64,000 nucleotides of DNA from Streptomyces sp. NBC_01498 (GTDB taxonomy: Bacteria > Actinomycetota > Actinomycetes > Streptomycetales > Streptomycetaceae). The position numbers and the translations under genes were made by a program. The DNA lies in assembly GCF_036327775.1 (NCBI RefSeq), contig NZ_CP109598.1, forward strand, positions 4,910,001 through 4,974,000, read 5' to 3'. Below the pieces are notes generated by a model, which did no database searches, was not told the origin of the DNA, and worked only from the letters and a program-made list of their open reading frames with translations. Each line of letters starts with the position of its first letter. Position 1 is the stretch's first letter. Shown here one piece after another: positions 51,969 through 60,324 of this stretch.

Positions 51969-53302
51969 CGTTCCCCCCGCTCGCTCACACCGTCGCCGGG
52001 CCCCGGCCGCTCCTGCGCCAGCGCCTCGGCCGCCGCACGCTGATAGCGCAGCACCGCCTGCTCGGCCACCCGCAGATCGCAGGGCGCGCTCCACAGCATC
52101 CGGCGGGCCGCGTCGTACCGCTCGGTCAGCACCGTGTCCTCGGCCAGCCCGTTCCGTGCCACCTTCGCCTTGTACGCGTCGAGCCTGCCGCGCAGCTCGG
52201 CCCGGACCGCGAGCGGCGCCGTGACGGCCGTCAACGACTCGCGCGCCCGCAGCAGTTCGTCGTCGGCCTCCCGCTCCAGCGACTCCAGCAGCGGGGAGAG
52301 CCGGTGCCACCGCGCGTGCCTGCGGTGCTCGGCCGCCGCCGACAGCCGCTCGTGCAGCGCCGTCGAAGGACCGCTCACCGCGGGTACCTCCGAGGCGGCG
52401 ATCTTCGCCAGCACCTCGCCGCGGGCCGCCCGCGCCTCGGTGAGCGTCCGGTCGGCCCGCGACAGCACGTCCCGCACCCGCAGCAGCCGCGCCTCGGAAT
52501 CCTGACGTACCGTCAGAACGGCGTCGATCTCCCGGCGTACGTCCTCCAGGGCGCGCGCCGCCCGGTCGTAGCGCCCGGTGTCGGGCCGGCCACCGCCGGG
52601 CGCCGAACTGCCGTGCACCGGCTGCCAGAAGGCCAGCGGATCGGAGATCACCCGGGCGCGCAGCGCGGTCAGCTCCTCGGTGATCTCCTCCAGCTCGTCA
52701 CCGGCCGGGTGCTCGCCCGGCCGCACCCCGGCGGAGCGCGCCAGCGAACGGGTGCGGTTCAGCTCGGCGGCGAGCAGATCGATCCGGGCGGGCAGCGCCG
52801 ACCAGACCGCGTCCGACGCCACCACCATGTCCAGCGACCGCGCGTACAACTCGTTCATCCGCGCGACCAGTTCGGCCAGCGTGAACTCCTCGGAGAGCCG
52901 GGCCGGACCCGTGAGGGAGGCGGCGGCACCGGCGGAACCCGCGACCGTGACGCTGCGCCCGCGCAGCTTCTCCGTCAGGTCCACCAGATCCTGCTGATTG
53001 AGCCGGCGCAGCCGGGCGCGCGCCTCACGGGCGCTCCTCAGACCGGCGGAGTAGGCGTCGAAGTAGCTCCACAGCAGGGAGATCGTCTGCTCGGTGGCGG
53101 CCCAGCGGTCCTGGGTGACCCCGGTGAGCGCGGCCCCTTCGAGCAGCCGCCGGCCCGCGTGGTCCTGGAGGGCGAGCAGGGACGTCTCGACGGCCTCGTG
53201 CTCGGCGCCGAGGCGCGCGAGAGCACGGTCCGCCTCGTCCCGGTCCATGACCGCACCCGCCGACCTCCCCGTCACGCCGGGGAAGGAGCCCGCGTCGCCC
53301 AT
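51965..53302 (-). CDS. Coiled-coil protein of the PknG operon, unknown function
   Basis: A 445-aa protein that I do not recognise. It is highly helical, rich in Ala, Arg, Leu and Glu, with heptad-like stretches such as LGAEHEAVETSLLALQDHAG, DELEEITEELTALRARV and ALEDVRREIDAVLTVRQ, and has no signal peptide or membrane helix. GGAGGAG lies 7 bases before the ATG and the 3' end overlaps the kinase start by ATGA, so it is made in step with the kinase. Position between GlnH and PknG suggests a scaffold or adaptor that mycobacteria lack. A later start at 53248 is possible. Confidence 0.75.
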   Translation of the reverse strand: MGDAGSFPGVTGRSAGAVMDRDEADRALARLGAEHEAVETSLLALQDHAGRRLLEGAALTGVTQDRWAATEQTISLLWSYFDAYSAGLRSAREARARLRRLNQQDLVDLTEKLRGRSVTVAGSAGAAASLTGPARLSEEFTLAELVARMNELYARSLDMVVASDAVWSALPARIDLLAAELNRTRSLARSAGVRPGEHPAGDELEEITEELTALRARVISDPLAFWQPVHGSSAPGGGRPDTGRYDRAARALEDVRREIDAVLTVRQDSEARLLRVRDVLSRADRTLTEARAARGEVLAKIAASEVPAVSGPSTALHERLSAAAEHRRHARWHRLSPLLESLEREADDELLRARESLTAVTAPLAVRAELRGRLDAYKAKVARNGLAEDTVLTERYDAARRMLWSAPCDLRVAEQAVLRYQRAAAEALAQERPGPGDGVSERGER

Positions 53303-53396
53303 CGATCACTCCTCCGCTCTGCCCCGACCGCCCCCGTCACCGGTGCGGTTGTCCGTCCGTGCGCGTTCCGCTCTCCCCGGTCCCGCTACCCGGTTC

Positions 53397-54464
53397 TCAG
53401 TCCCGGTACGTCGCCGCGGGCGGCGCGGTGATGTCCGGCAGCCCGGCTTTCAGCCACTTCTCGTACGACCGCATCCAGGGGCTGCCCGCGCCGCCCGCCC
53501 GGTACTCCACCAGCACCTGGTTGACCCGGCGCACCAGGTCGTTGTTGCCGAGCTTGGCGGCGACGCCGTAGTACTCCTGGGTGAACGGCTTCCCCACCAG
53601 CTCGACCGCCGGGTCCTGGGCCGCCTGCCCGGCCGCGAGGGCGTTGTCGGTGACGACCGCGTCGACCTCGCCCAGCTGGAGCCGGACCAGACAGTCCAGC
53701 TGGTTCGGCACCGTCAGCCGGTCCTCGTCCGCGTCCGTCCCGTCGGCCTCGTCCTTGAAGATCGCCCCGTACGAGTTCTCGGCCAGCGCCTCGTACGCCG
53801 TCGAGCCCTCCGCCGTACAGACGCGCTTGCCGGACAGCGACGCGTCGAACCCCGTGATGCCCGAGTTCCGGGGCGCGAGGACCTGCTGGCCGGCCTCGAA
53901 GTAGGCGGTGGAGAAGGCGACCTGTTCGATCCGGGCGCAGTTGATCGTCATGGTCCGCACGACCAGGTCGACCGTGCCGTTCTCCAGGGCGCCGACCCGC
54001 TGGTTGGTCGGGATGGCGCGGAAGATGATGTCGTTGGGGGAGCCCAGGATGTCCGCGGCGATGGCCCGCGCCAGGTCGATGTCGAAGCCCTCGAGGGTGC
54101 CGGTGGCGGGATCGCGGTAGCCCCAGCGGAAGCTGTTCTGGTCGACGCCGACGACCAGACTGCCGCGCTTCCTGATGGCCGCGATGCTCGGTCCGTCCGC
54201 CGTGGAGGGACGCAGGCTCCGCTCCGGGGCCGCGCAGTCCGGCGCCGCCTCGACGGCGGGCACGGCCCCGGCGGAGAGCCCCCGCGGGGCGTCCTCCGCG
54301 CGGTTCTCCCGGGTCCCCGGGAGCAGCGCGAGGGCGGCCGTCAGCGCGACGGCGGCGGCGACCGTCACGCCCGTACGGCGGCGGAGCCGCCCCGGCCCGC
54401 GCGGGCCGTCCGGGTACGTCGTCCCCCCGGTGTCGGCGTGGTTGGTCATTCCTCCCCCTGTCAC
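53397..54464 (-). CDS. glnH: GlnH-like glutamate/aspartate-binding protein
   Basis: A 355-aa extracytoplasmic binding protein of the SBP_bac_3 type. After a basic n-region and hydrophobic segment (VTVAAAVALTAALALLPG) comes the binding fold: SLVVGVDQNSFRWGYRD, LEGFDIDLARAIAADILG, FRAIPTNQRVGALENGTVDLV, GKRVCTAEGS and LGEVDAVVTDNAL. No lipobox Cys follows the hydrophobic stretch, so it may be held by its uncleaved N-terminal helix. The GTG at 54464 overlaps the glnX stop (GTGA) and has GGAG 6 bases upstream; ATG 54449 is the alternative. It is predicted to report amino acids to GlnX. Confidence 0.87.
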   Translation of the reverse strand: MTGGGMTNHADTGGTTYPDGPRGPGRLRRRTGVTVAAAVALTAALALLPGTRENRAEDAPRGLSAGAVPAVEAAPDCAAPERSLRPSTADGPSIAAIRKRGSLVVGVDQNSFRWGYRDPATGTLEGFDIDLARAIAADILGSPNDIIFRAIPTNQRVGALENGTVDLVVRTMTINCARIEQVAFSTAYFEAGQQVLAPRNSGITGFDASLSGKRVCTAEGSTAYEALAENSYGAIFKDEADGTDADEDRLTVPNQLDCLVRLQLGEVDAVVTDNALAAGQAAQDPAVELVGKPFTQEYYGVAAKLGNNDLVRRVNQVLVEYRAGGAGSPWMRSYEKWLKAGLPDITAPPAATYRD

Positions 54465-55882
54465 CGGTACTCCGAAAGCCTGCGGTTGATGCCCAGGATC
54501 GCGCCGACCGCGCCGAGCAGGGCCAGCACGACCGCGCCGACCGCCAGGCCGGACAGCGCGTCACGGCCGCTCCCGGCGGAGGCGCTGAACTCCGCCTGCT
54601 CGTGCCCGATCGCCTCCGCCAGCGCGGTGTCCACCCGGTCGAAGGACTCGCCCGTGGAGTCCGCGCCGCCGATGACCTTGGCCAGGGCGCCCTCGTAGTC
54701 GCCCGCCCTGTCGGTGGCGTTCGCCGACCGGTGCCGCTCACCCCACTCGGTGGCCGCCGCGCGGGCCCGCTCGACCGGCCGCGACCCGGCACCGTCGTCG
54801 GCGAGCCGCCGCGCGTCCGCCAGCGACGCGCCCAGAGCCCGCATGTCGGCCCGGTGGTCCGTCTCGTACTGGTCGCCCTTGCCGTCCTTCGTGAGGACGG
54901 CGCCCCGGGCGACCAGGGTCAGATTCTCGTTCGCGCGGGCCTTCAGCGAGCTGATCCGGGCGTCGTTGAGGACCTTCAGCGACGCCTGGCCGTGCGCGTT
55001 CGCGTCGTCCAGCTGCATACGCGCCACCGTGTGCCCCACCGCCAGCCACAGCAGCACCACGGTGGACGCGGCCGTCGCCGCCAGCAGACCGTGGTTGAAC
55101 ACCCGGTTCGTCCGCGCGTAGGTACGGCGCTGCGCCCACACCAGCACCGCCAGCGCGGCCACCCCGGCGGTCAGCGCGAGGAAGGGCCAGACCCGGGCGT
55201 CGTCGTGGTCCCGGTCGAGCCGGGCCGTCTCCGACTCGTACAGCTTCTCCGCCGCCGGCAGGATCTCCTTCGTCATCTGCTGGTTGGCGTAGCGCAGATA
55301 GGCGCCGCCGAGCGGCAGTCCCTGCCGGTTGTTGGCCCGCGCCCGCTCGATCAGGCCGGTGTAGCGCGGGAGTTGCTCGTTGAGCGTGGCGATCTGACGG
55401 CCCGACTCACCCGTGCTCTCGGTGAAGGTCGCGGCCTTGACCAGCAGTCGCGACGCGGTCTCGATGTCCTTCTGATACCGCTCGCGCACCGGTGCCGGTT
55501 CCTGCGCGCCCGCCAGGAAGCCGCTCGCGGCGGCCGTGTCGGCGTCGGCCAGCGAACGGTAGATGTTCGCCGCGTCCGCGCTCAGCGGCTGGCTGCGCCC
55601 GACGACGTCCCCGGCGGCGGAGGCCCGGTCCGTGACCTCGAACGCCGTCAGCGCGCCGGACACCACCACCAGCAGGGCCAGCAGGGCGCCGATGATCTGG
55701 AGCCGGCCCGGCTCGGTCGTCGCCGCCGCCCGCAGCCGCTCCCGGCCCTCGGCCCACGCGCCGTGGCGCGCCGGCGGCCGTGCGGACGGCGGGGCAGGCG
55801 GGGTTGCCGGCGGGTGCGTCGGCGCCGGTGCGGGCACCGACGCCGGTGCGGGCGCCGGGCGCGCGTTCGGCGGGTGTGTCAC
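54461..55882 (-). CDS. glnX: GlnX-like four-helix membrane sensor
   Basis: A 473-aa membrane protein with four helices at about 61-83, 231-250, 265-287 and 445-465, which gives two extracytoplasmic helical loops (84-230 and 288-444). This is the GlnX layout of mycobacteria, where GlnX relays GlnH occupancy to PknG. The extracellular loops resemble chemoreceptor-type four-helix sensor domains (SLADADTAAASGFLAG). The first 50 residues are Pro/Ala-rich and cytoplasmic. GTG 55882 has GGGGGAGG 7 bases upstream; the frame upstream to 56092 is non-coding. It heads the seven-gene operon. Confidence 0.83.
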   Translation of the reverse strand: MTHPPNARPAPAPASVPAPAPTHPPATPPAPPSARPPARHGAWAEGRERLRAAATTEPGRLQIIGALLALLVVVSGALTAFEVTDRASAAGDVVGRSQPLSADAANIYRSLADADTAAASGFLAGAQEPAPVRERYQKDIETASRLLVKAATFTESTGESGRQIATLNEQLPRYTGLIERARANNRQGLPLGGAYLRYANQQMTKEILPAAEKLYESETARLDRDHDDARVWPFLALTAGVAALAVLVWAQRRTYARTNRVFNHGLLAATAASTVVLLWLAVGHTVARMQLDDANAHGQASLKVLNDARISSLKARANENLTLVARGAVLTKDGKGDQYETDHRADMRALGASLADARRLADDGAGSRPVERARAAATEWGERHRSANATDRAGDYEGALAKVIGGADSTGESFDRVDTALAEAIGHEQAEFSASAGSGRDALSGLAVGAVVLALLGAVGAILGINRRLSEYR

Positions 55883-55978
55883 TCGACCTCCCCCTGGGTC
55901 TTGTGGACGGCGTCGGGCCCCTCGGCGGGCACGGGGCCTCTCCCGGCCAGCAGTATGGCCGCAGGCACCGGCCTCCAC

Positions 55979-56000
55979 ACAAGACCTGACTGGATCTTGT
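55979..56000. promoter_or_regulatory. Inverted repeat upstream of glnX operon
   Basis: ACAAGA at 55979-55984 is mirrored by TCTTGT at 55995-56000, and the half-sites extend as ACAAGACC and ACAAGATCC. It lies about 100 bases before the glnX start in the 255-base gap after csnK and could be an operator for the signalling operon. No -10/-35 pair is clear. Confidence 0.4.
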
Positions 56001-56137
56001 CCGGACGAAACCCGCCGACGGAGTGTCAACTCCCCGACGGGCTCCCTCCAGTCAATACGCCCGAAACCGGTGATCGGTTCCCGAGCGTGCACGTCCGGTC
56101 ACCCGTCCCGCCCGGGTCCGCCCGGCGCGTACGCCCC

Positions 56138-57178
56138 TCAGCCGCCGTAGTGCGCCCTCAGCCGGGTGTGCGCCTCCGCAGGCGCGGCCGTGTGGTCCAG
56201 CCCCAGCAGCCCGGCACCGAGCACGGGCGGCGCCACCACCACGTCCACCACGGCCTTCGGCGCGCGGGCGGCGAGCAACTCCCTGATTCCGTCGTCCAGT
56301 TGCGGATGACGCGCCGCCAGCACACTGCCGCCCAGCAGCACCGGCACCTCCTCGTCCAGCAGCCCCAGCCGTTCCAGCGCCACCCCGGCCAGCGCCACGA
56401 CCTCGGCGGCGAGCCGGTCCACCAGCGACCTGGCCACCGCGTCCCCCGCCGCGCCGGTCGCGAACAGGACCGGCGCCAGCTCGTGCCTGCGCGCGTACGG
56501 GATGCGCCCCAGGTGCAGCGCCTCGATCAGCGCGTACACCGAGTCGAGGCCGAAGTGCCCCGGCACCGTGCGCGCCAGCTCCGTCGGCTCGCCCCGCCCG
56601 TCCTCGGCGCGCGCCGCGAACCACAGCGCCTCCTCGGAGAGCCCGGAACCGCCGCCCCAGTCGCCGGAGATCCGGCCGATGGCGGGGAAGCGCGCCGTAC
56701 GGCCGTCGGGGAGCATGCCCACGCAGTTGATGCCCGCGCCGCACACCACGGCGACCCCGCGCGGTTCGGCGCCGGCGGGCAGCCCCGCGCGCAGTATCGC
56801 GAACGTGTCGTTGCGCACCTCCGTACTGCGGGCCCAGCCGCGCCGCCGCAGCGCCGCCGCCAACTCCCGTTCCTCCACGGGGAGATCCGCGTTGGCCAGA
56901 CAGGCCGAGACATGCCCGGCGACGCCCCCCGAGACCGTGACGAGGCCGTCGCCGCCGTCCTCCGTAAGAAGGCCGGCGTCGGCCGCCGCGTCGGCGACGA
57001 TCGCCGCCAGCCCGTCGATCGCCGGCTCCACGCCCACCACCGGCGGCTGGAAGCCACCGCCGCGCGCCGAACCGAGCACCGACCCGTCGGCGCCGATCAC
57101 GGCCACGTCGGTCTTGCTGTTCCCGGCGTCGACAGCCAGGACGCTGCCGCGCCCCGCCGCCGGTCCGCCCCGGCTCAT
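56138..57178 (-). CDS. csnK: Amino-sugar kinase of BadF/NagK type, CsnK
   Basis: A 346-aa ASKHA-fold kinase. VLAVDAGNSKTDVAVIGADG is the first phosphate loop, VVCGAGINCVG and RISGDWGGGSGLSEEAL the adenosine/sugar segment, and VPVLLGGSVLA the late phosphate loop. It is similar to N-acetylglucosamine kinases and matches CsnK of the chitosan-oligosaccharide operon, where it would phosphorylate glucosamine units after hydrolysis by CsnH. Its ATG overlaps the csnH stop (ATGA). It is the last gene of the operon. Confidence 0.87.
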   Translation of the reverse strand: MSRGGPAAGRGSVLAVDAGNSKTDVAVIGADGSVLGSARGGGFQPPVVGVEPAIDGLAAIVADAAADAGLLTEDGGDGLVTVSGGVAGHVSACLANADLPVEERELAAALRRRGWARSTEVRNDTFAILRAGLPAGAEPRGVAVVCGAGINCVGMLPDGRTARFPAIGRISGDWGGGSGLSEEALWFAARAEDGRGEPTELARTVPGHFGLDSVYALIEALHLGRIPYARRHELAPVLFATGAAGDAVARSLVDRLAAEVVALAGVALERLGLLDEEVPVLLGGSVLAARHPQLDDGIRELLAARAPKAVVDVVVAPPVLGAGLLGLDHTAAPAEAHTRLRAHYGG

Positions 57179-58446
57179 GCCCACGCGAGGTGCTCCCGGT
57201 TGTGCGCGATCAGACGGTCGGTCAATCCCTCGGCGTACGCGTCCTGCCCGATCAGCGGGTGGGCCAGCAGCGCCTTGTAGACGTTGTCCCGGCTTCCGTC
57301 CAGCGCCGCCCGCAGGGCCAGGTCCTCGTACGCGGTGACGTTCGCGATCAGCCCCGCGTACAGCGGGTCGAGCGCGGGCACGTCCAGCGGCACGGCCCCC
57401 GACGCGTCGATCCGCGCCTGGACCTCGATCACCGCGTCGTCGGCGAGGAACGGCAGCGTGCCGTTGTTGTAGGTGTTGACGACCTGGACGGGGCTGCCGC
57501 CGCCCGCGCCGCCCAGCAGCGACGCGGCCAGGTCCACCGCCGCCTCGCTGTAGAAGGCGCCGCCCCGCTTCGCCAGCAGCTCCGGCTTCTCGTCCAGCGC
57601 CGGGTCGCCGTACATCTCCAGCAACCGCGCCTCCATCTCGGCCACTTCGGCGGCCCGCGACGGCTTCGTGCCCAGCTCCCGGACGACCTCGTCGTGCGCG
57701 TAGAAGTAGCGCAGGTAGTAGGAGGGCACCACCCCGAGTGTGTCGAGCACCCGGCGCGGCAGCCGCAGATCCGCCGCGATCGCCTCCCCGTGCGTGGCGA
57801 TCAGCTCGGGCAGCACGTCCTTGCCGTCGGGCCCGCCGAGCCGGACGGCGCGCTCCCAGGTCAGATGGTTCAGCCCGACGTGCTCCAGATGGACCTCGGA
57901 CGGCGCGACGTCCAGCAGCGCCGCGAACTTCCTTTGGAAGCCGATCGCGACGTTGCACAGCCCGATCGCCCTGTGCCCGGCCTGGAGCAGGGCGCGGGTC
58001 ACGATCCCCACCGGGTTGGTGAAGTCGATGATCCAGGCGTCCGGGTTGGCGCGCCGGACCCGCTCGGCGATGTCCAGCACCACCGGGACCGTACGGAGCG
58101 CCTTGGCGAGACCGCCCGCGCCCGTCGTCTCCTGGCCGACGCAGCCGCACTCCAGCGGCCAGGTCTCGTCCCGCTGCCTGGCGGCCTGCCCGCCGACCCG
58201 CAGCTGGAGCAGGACGGCGTCGGCGTCCGCCACACCCGCGTCCAGGTCGGACGTGGTGACGATCGTGCCGGGATGGCCCTGCTTGGCGAAGATGCGCCGG
58301 GCGAGGCCGCCCACCAGCTCCAGCCGGTCGGCCGCCGGGTCGACCAGGACGAGTTCACTGATCGGGAGCGTGTCCCTCAACCGGGCGAAGCCGTCGATCA
58401 ACTCGGGTGTATAGGTGGACCCGCCACCCACTACCGTCAGTTTCAT
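57175..58446 (-). CDS. csnH: Family 4 glycoside hydrolase, CsnH
   Basis: A 423-aa GH4 enzyme, which cleaves glycosides by an NAD- and metal-dependent redox route. The Rossmann start MKLTVVGGGSTYTPELIDGF, the metal-binding Cys in IGLCNVAIGFQ, the Asn in IIDFTNPVGIVTRALL and the His in EHVGLNHLTWER are all present. Annotated relatives are 6-phospho-beta-glucosidases, but in the csn context it should act on glucosamine oligomers taken up by CsnEFG. It starts 9 bases after csnG ends and overlaps csnK. Confidence 0.9.
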   Translation of the reverse strand: MKLTVVGGGSTYTPELIDGFARLRDTLPISELVLVDPAADRLELVGGLARRIFAKQGHPGTIVTTSDLDAGVADADAVLLQLRVGGQAARQRDETWPLECGCVGQETTGAGGLAKALRTVPVVLDIAERVRRANPDAWIIDFTNPVGIVTRALLQAGHRAIGLCNVAIGFQRKFAALLDVAPSEVHLEHVGLNHLTWERAVRLGGPDGKDVLPELIATHGEAIAADLRLPRRVLDTLGVVPSYYLRYFYAHDEVVRELGTKPSRAAEVAEMEARLLEMYGDPALDEKPELLAKRGGAFYSEAAVDLAASLLGGAGGGSPVQVVNTYNNGTLPFLADDAVIEVQARIDASGAVPLDVPALDPLYAGLIANVTAYEDLALRAALDGSRDNVYKALLAHPLIGQDAYAEGLTDRLIAHNREHLAWA

Positions 58447-58455
58447 GTGTGTCCG

Positions 58456-59361
58456 CTAGCCCTTCACTCCGGTCAGTGTGACTCCCTCGACGAACGCCTT
58501 CTGTGCGAAGAAGAAGACGAGGATCACGGGGGCCATGACCAGAACGGTCGCGGCCATGGTCAGGTTCCAGTCGGTGTGGTGCGCGCCCTTGAAGGATTCC
58601 AGCCCGTAACTCAGTGTCCAGGCCGCCGGGTTCTCCGACGCGTAGATCTGTGGCCCGAAGTAGTCGTTCCAGGCGTAGAAGAACTGGAACAGCGCCACCG
58701 CCGCGATGCCCGGTTTCGCCATCGGCAGCACGATCCGCAGCAGGGTGCGCAGTTCGCCGCAGCCGTCCACCCGGGCCGCGTCCAGATACTCGTCGGGGAT
58801 CGTCAGCAGGAACTGCCGCAGCAGGAAGATGGAGAACGCGTCGCCGAACGCCATCGGGATGATCAGCGGCCAGAGCGTGCCCGACAGGTCGAACTGCTTC
58901 GCCCAGAAGAGGTACATCGGAATGATGATCACCTGGGGCGGCAGCATCATCATCGAGATCACGAGCATCAGCGACAACCGCCGTCCGCGGAAGCGGAACT
59001 TGGCCAGCGCGTACGCCACCGGGACCGAGGAGACCACCGACAGGAGCGTCCCCAGGCCCGCGTAGAGCAGGGTGTTCTTCCACCAGGTCAGGAAGCCCGG
59101 TGTGTCGAGGACCTTGGCGTAGTTGCCCCACTCCCAGCTGTTCGGGGTGAGGTCCCGGGTGAGCGCCTGCTGGTCGCTCATCACCGAGGTCAGGAACAGG
59201 AAGACGAAGGGCAGTACGAAGAACAGTGCCGCCGCGACACCGAGCGCGTGCACGCCTATCCAGTGCAGCGCCGCGCGGCGGCGCGCGGTCCGCGCCGCGG
59301 GCGTGTGCCCCGCGGACGGCTTCACGGGCCGGCCGGGCGCGTCCAGGAGTTGCTGGGACAT
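58456..59361 (-). CDS. csnG: Carbohydrate ABC permease (MalG type), CsnG
   Basis: A 301-aa inner-membrane permease with six helices. The EAA loop reads EYLDAARVDGCGELRTLLRIVLP (shown as EYLDAARVDGCGELRTL), and FFAQKAFVEGVTLTGVKG is the typical MalG-type C-terminus. It pairs with CsnF to import chitosan oligosaccharides delivered by CsnE; the ATPase is not in the operon, so a shared MsiK-like ATPase is expected. It lies 2 bases after the csnF stop. Confidence 0.9.
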   Translation of the reverse strand: MSQQLLDAPGRPVKPSAGHTPAARTARRRAALHWIGVHALGVAAALFFVLPFVFLFLTSVMSDQQALTRDLTPNSWEWGNYAKVLDTPGFLTWWKNTLLYAGLGTLLSVVSSVPVAYALAKFRFRGRRLSLMLVISMMMLPPQVIIIPMYLFWAKQFDLSGTLWPLIIPMAFGDAFSIFLLRQFLLTIPDEYLDAARVDGCGELRTLLRIVLPMAKPGIAAVALFQFFYAWNDYFGPQIYASENPAAWTLSYGLESFKGAHHTDWNLTMAATVLVMAPVILVFFFAQKAFVEGVTLTGVKG

Positions 59362-59363
59362 GG

Positions 59364-60305
59364 TCAGTCACCCGTTCCGATCAGTCCGCCGCGCCGCCGC
59401 ATCAGGAACGCGGTGAAGCCCATGGCCAGGGCGAACAGGACGAGCGCGACGACGCAGGCGGCGCCGTAGTCGAAGCGCTGGAAGCCGAGGTTGTAGACGA
59501 GCTGCGGCAGGGTCAGCGTCGACTTGTCCGGGTAGCCGGGCTCGAACTGCTGGCCGGAGCCGCCGATGATGCCGGAGGCGACCTTGCCCGCGACCAGGGG
59601 CTGCGCGTAGTACTGCATCGCCTGGATCACCCCGGTGACCACCGCGAACAGCACGATCGGCGAGATGTTCGGCAGCGTCACGAACCGGAAGCGCTGCCAG
59701 GCCGACGCGCCGTCCAGCTCGGCCGCCTCGTACTGCTCCTTCGGCACGTCGAGCAGCGCCGCCATGAAGATCACCATCAGGTCGCCGATGCCCCAGACCG
59801 CCAGCATCGTGAGCGCGGGCTTGGACCAGGAGGCGTCGTTGAACCAGCCCGGCGCGGGCAGCCCGAGATCGCCGAGGATCGTGTTGACCGGCCCCGTACC
59901 GGGGTTGAGGAGGAAGACGAAGGCCAGCGTGGCGGCGACGGGCGGCGCCAGGTACGGCAGGTAGAACAGGGTCCGGAAGACCCCCGTGCCCGTCTTGATC
60001 CGGGTGATCAGCAGGCCGACGCCGAGCCCGAAGAGGACCCGGCAGGCCACCATCACCACGACCAGCCACAGGGTGTTGCGCAGCGAGGGCCAGAACATCG
60101 GGTAGTCGGAGAAGACGTACGACCAGTTCCCGAGCCCGTTCCAGACGGGGGCGTTGAAGCCGTCGTACTTCATGAAGGAGAAGTACACGGTCGACACGAG
60201 CGGGTACGCGAAGAAGACCGAGAACCCGATCAGCCACGGCGACATGAACGCGGCGGTCCGCAGCGCCCCCCTGCGGCGCTTCGAACGGAGTGTGTTGGCG
60301 GACAT
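59364..60305 (-). CDS. csnF: Carbohydrate ABC permease (MalF type), CsnF
   Basis: A 313-aa permease with six helices, N-terminal FMSPWLIGFSVFFAYPLVST and the EAA loop EQYEAAELDGASAWQRFRFVTLP (shown as YEAAELDGASAWQRF). The ATG at 60305 gives the usual MalF-type N-terminus (MSANTLRSKRRRG); the frame is open to a GTG at 60347 inside csnE, and neither has a strong ribosome site. It is the partner of CsnG. Confidence 0.9.
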   Translation of the reverse strand: MSANTLRSKRRRGALRTAAFMSPWLIGFSVFFAYPLVSTVYFSFMKYDGFNAPVWNGLGNWSYVFSDYPMFWPSLRNTLWLVVVMVACRVLFGLGVGLLITRIKTGTGVFRTLFYLPYLAPPVAATLAFVFLLNPGTGPVNTILGDLGLPAPGWFNDASWSKPALTMLAVWGIGDLMVIFMAALLDVPKEQYEAAELDGASAWQRFRFVTLPNISPIVLFAVVTGVIQAMQYYAQPLVAGKVASGIIGGSGQQFEPGYPDKSTLTLPQLVYNLGFQRFDYGAACVVALVLFALAMGFTAFLMRRRGGLIGTGD

Positions 60306-60324
60306 CGGCGGACGACCCGGCCCG

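Noticed and set aside
54602..57280. Long plus-strand frame opposite glnX and csnK
   Set aside because: Arg-rich translation without motifs; both minus-strand genes have clear family features and ribosome sites.
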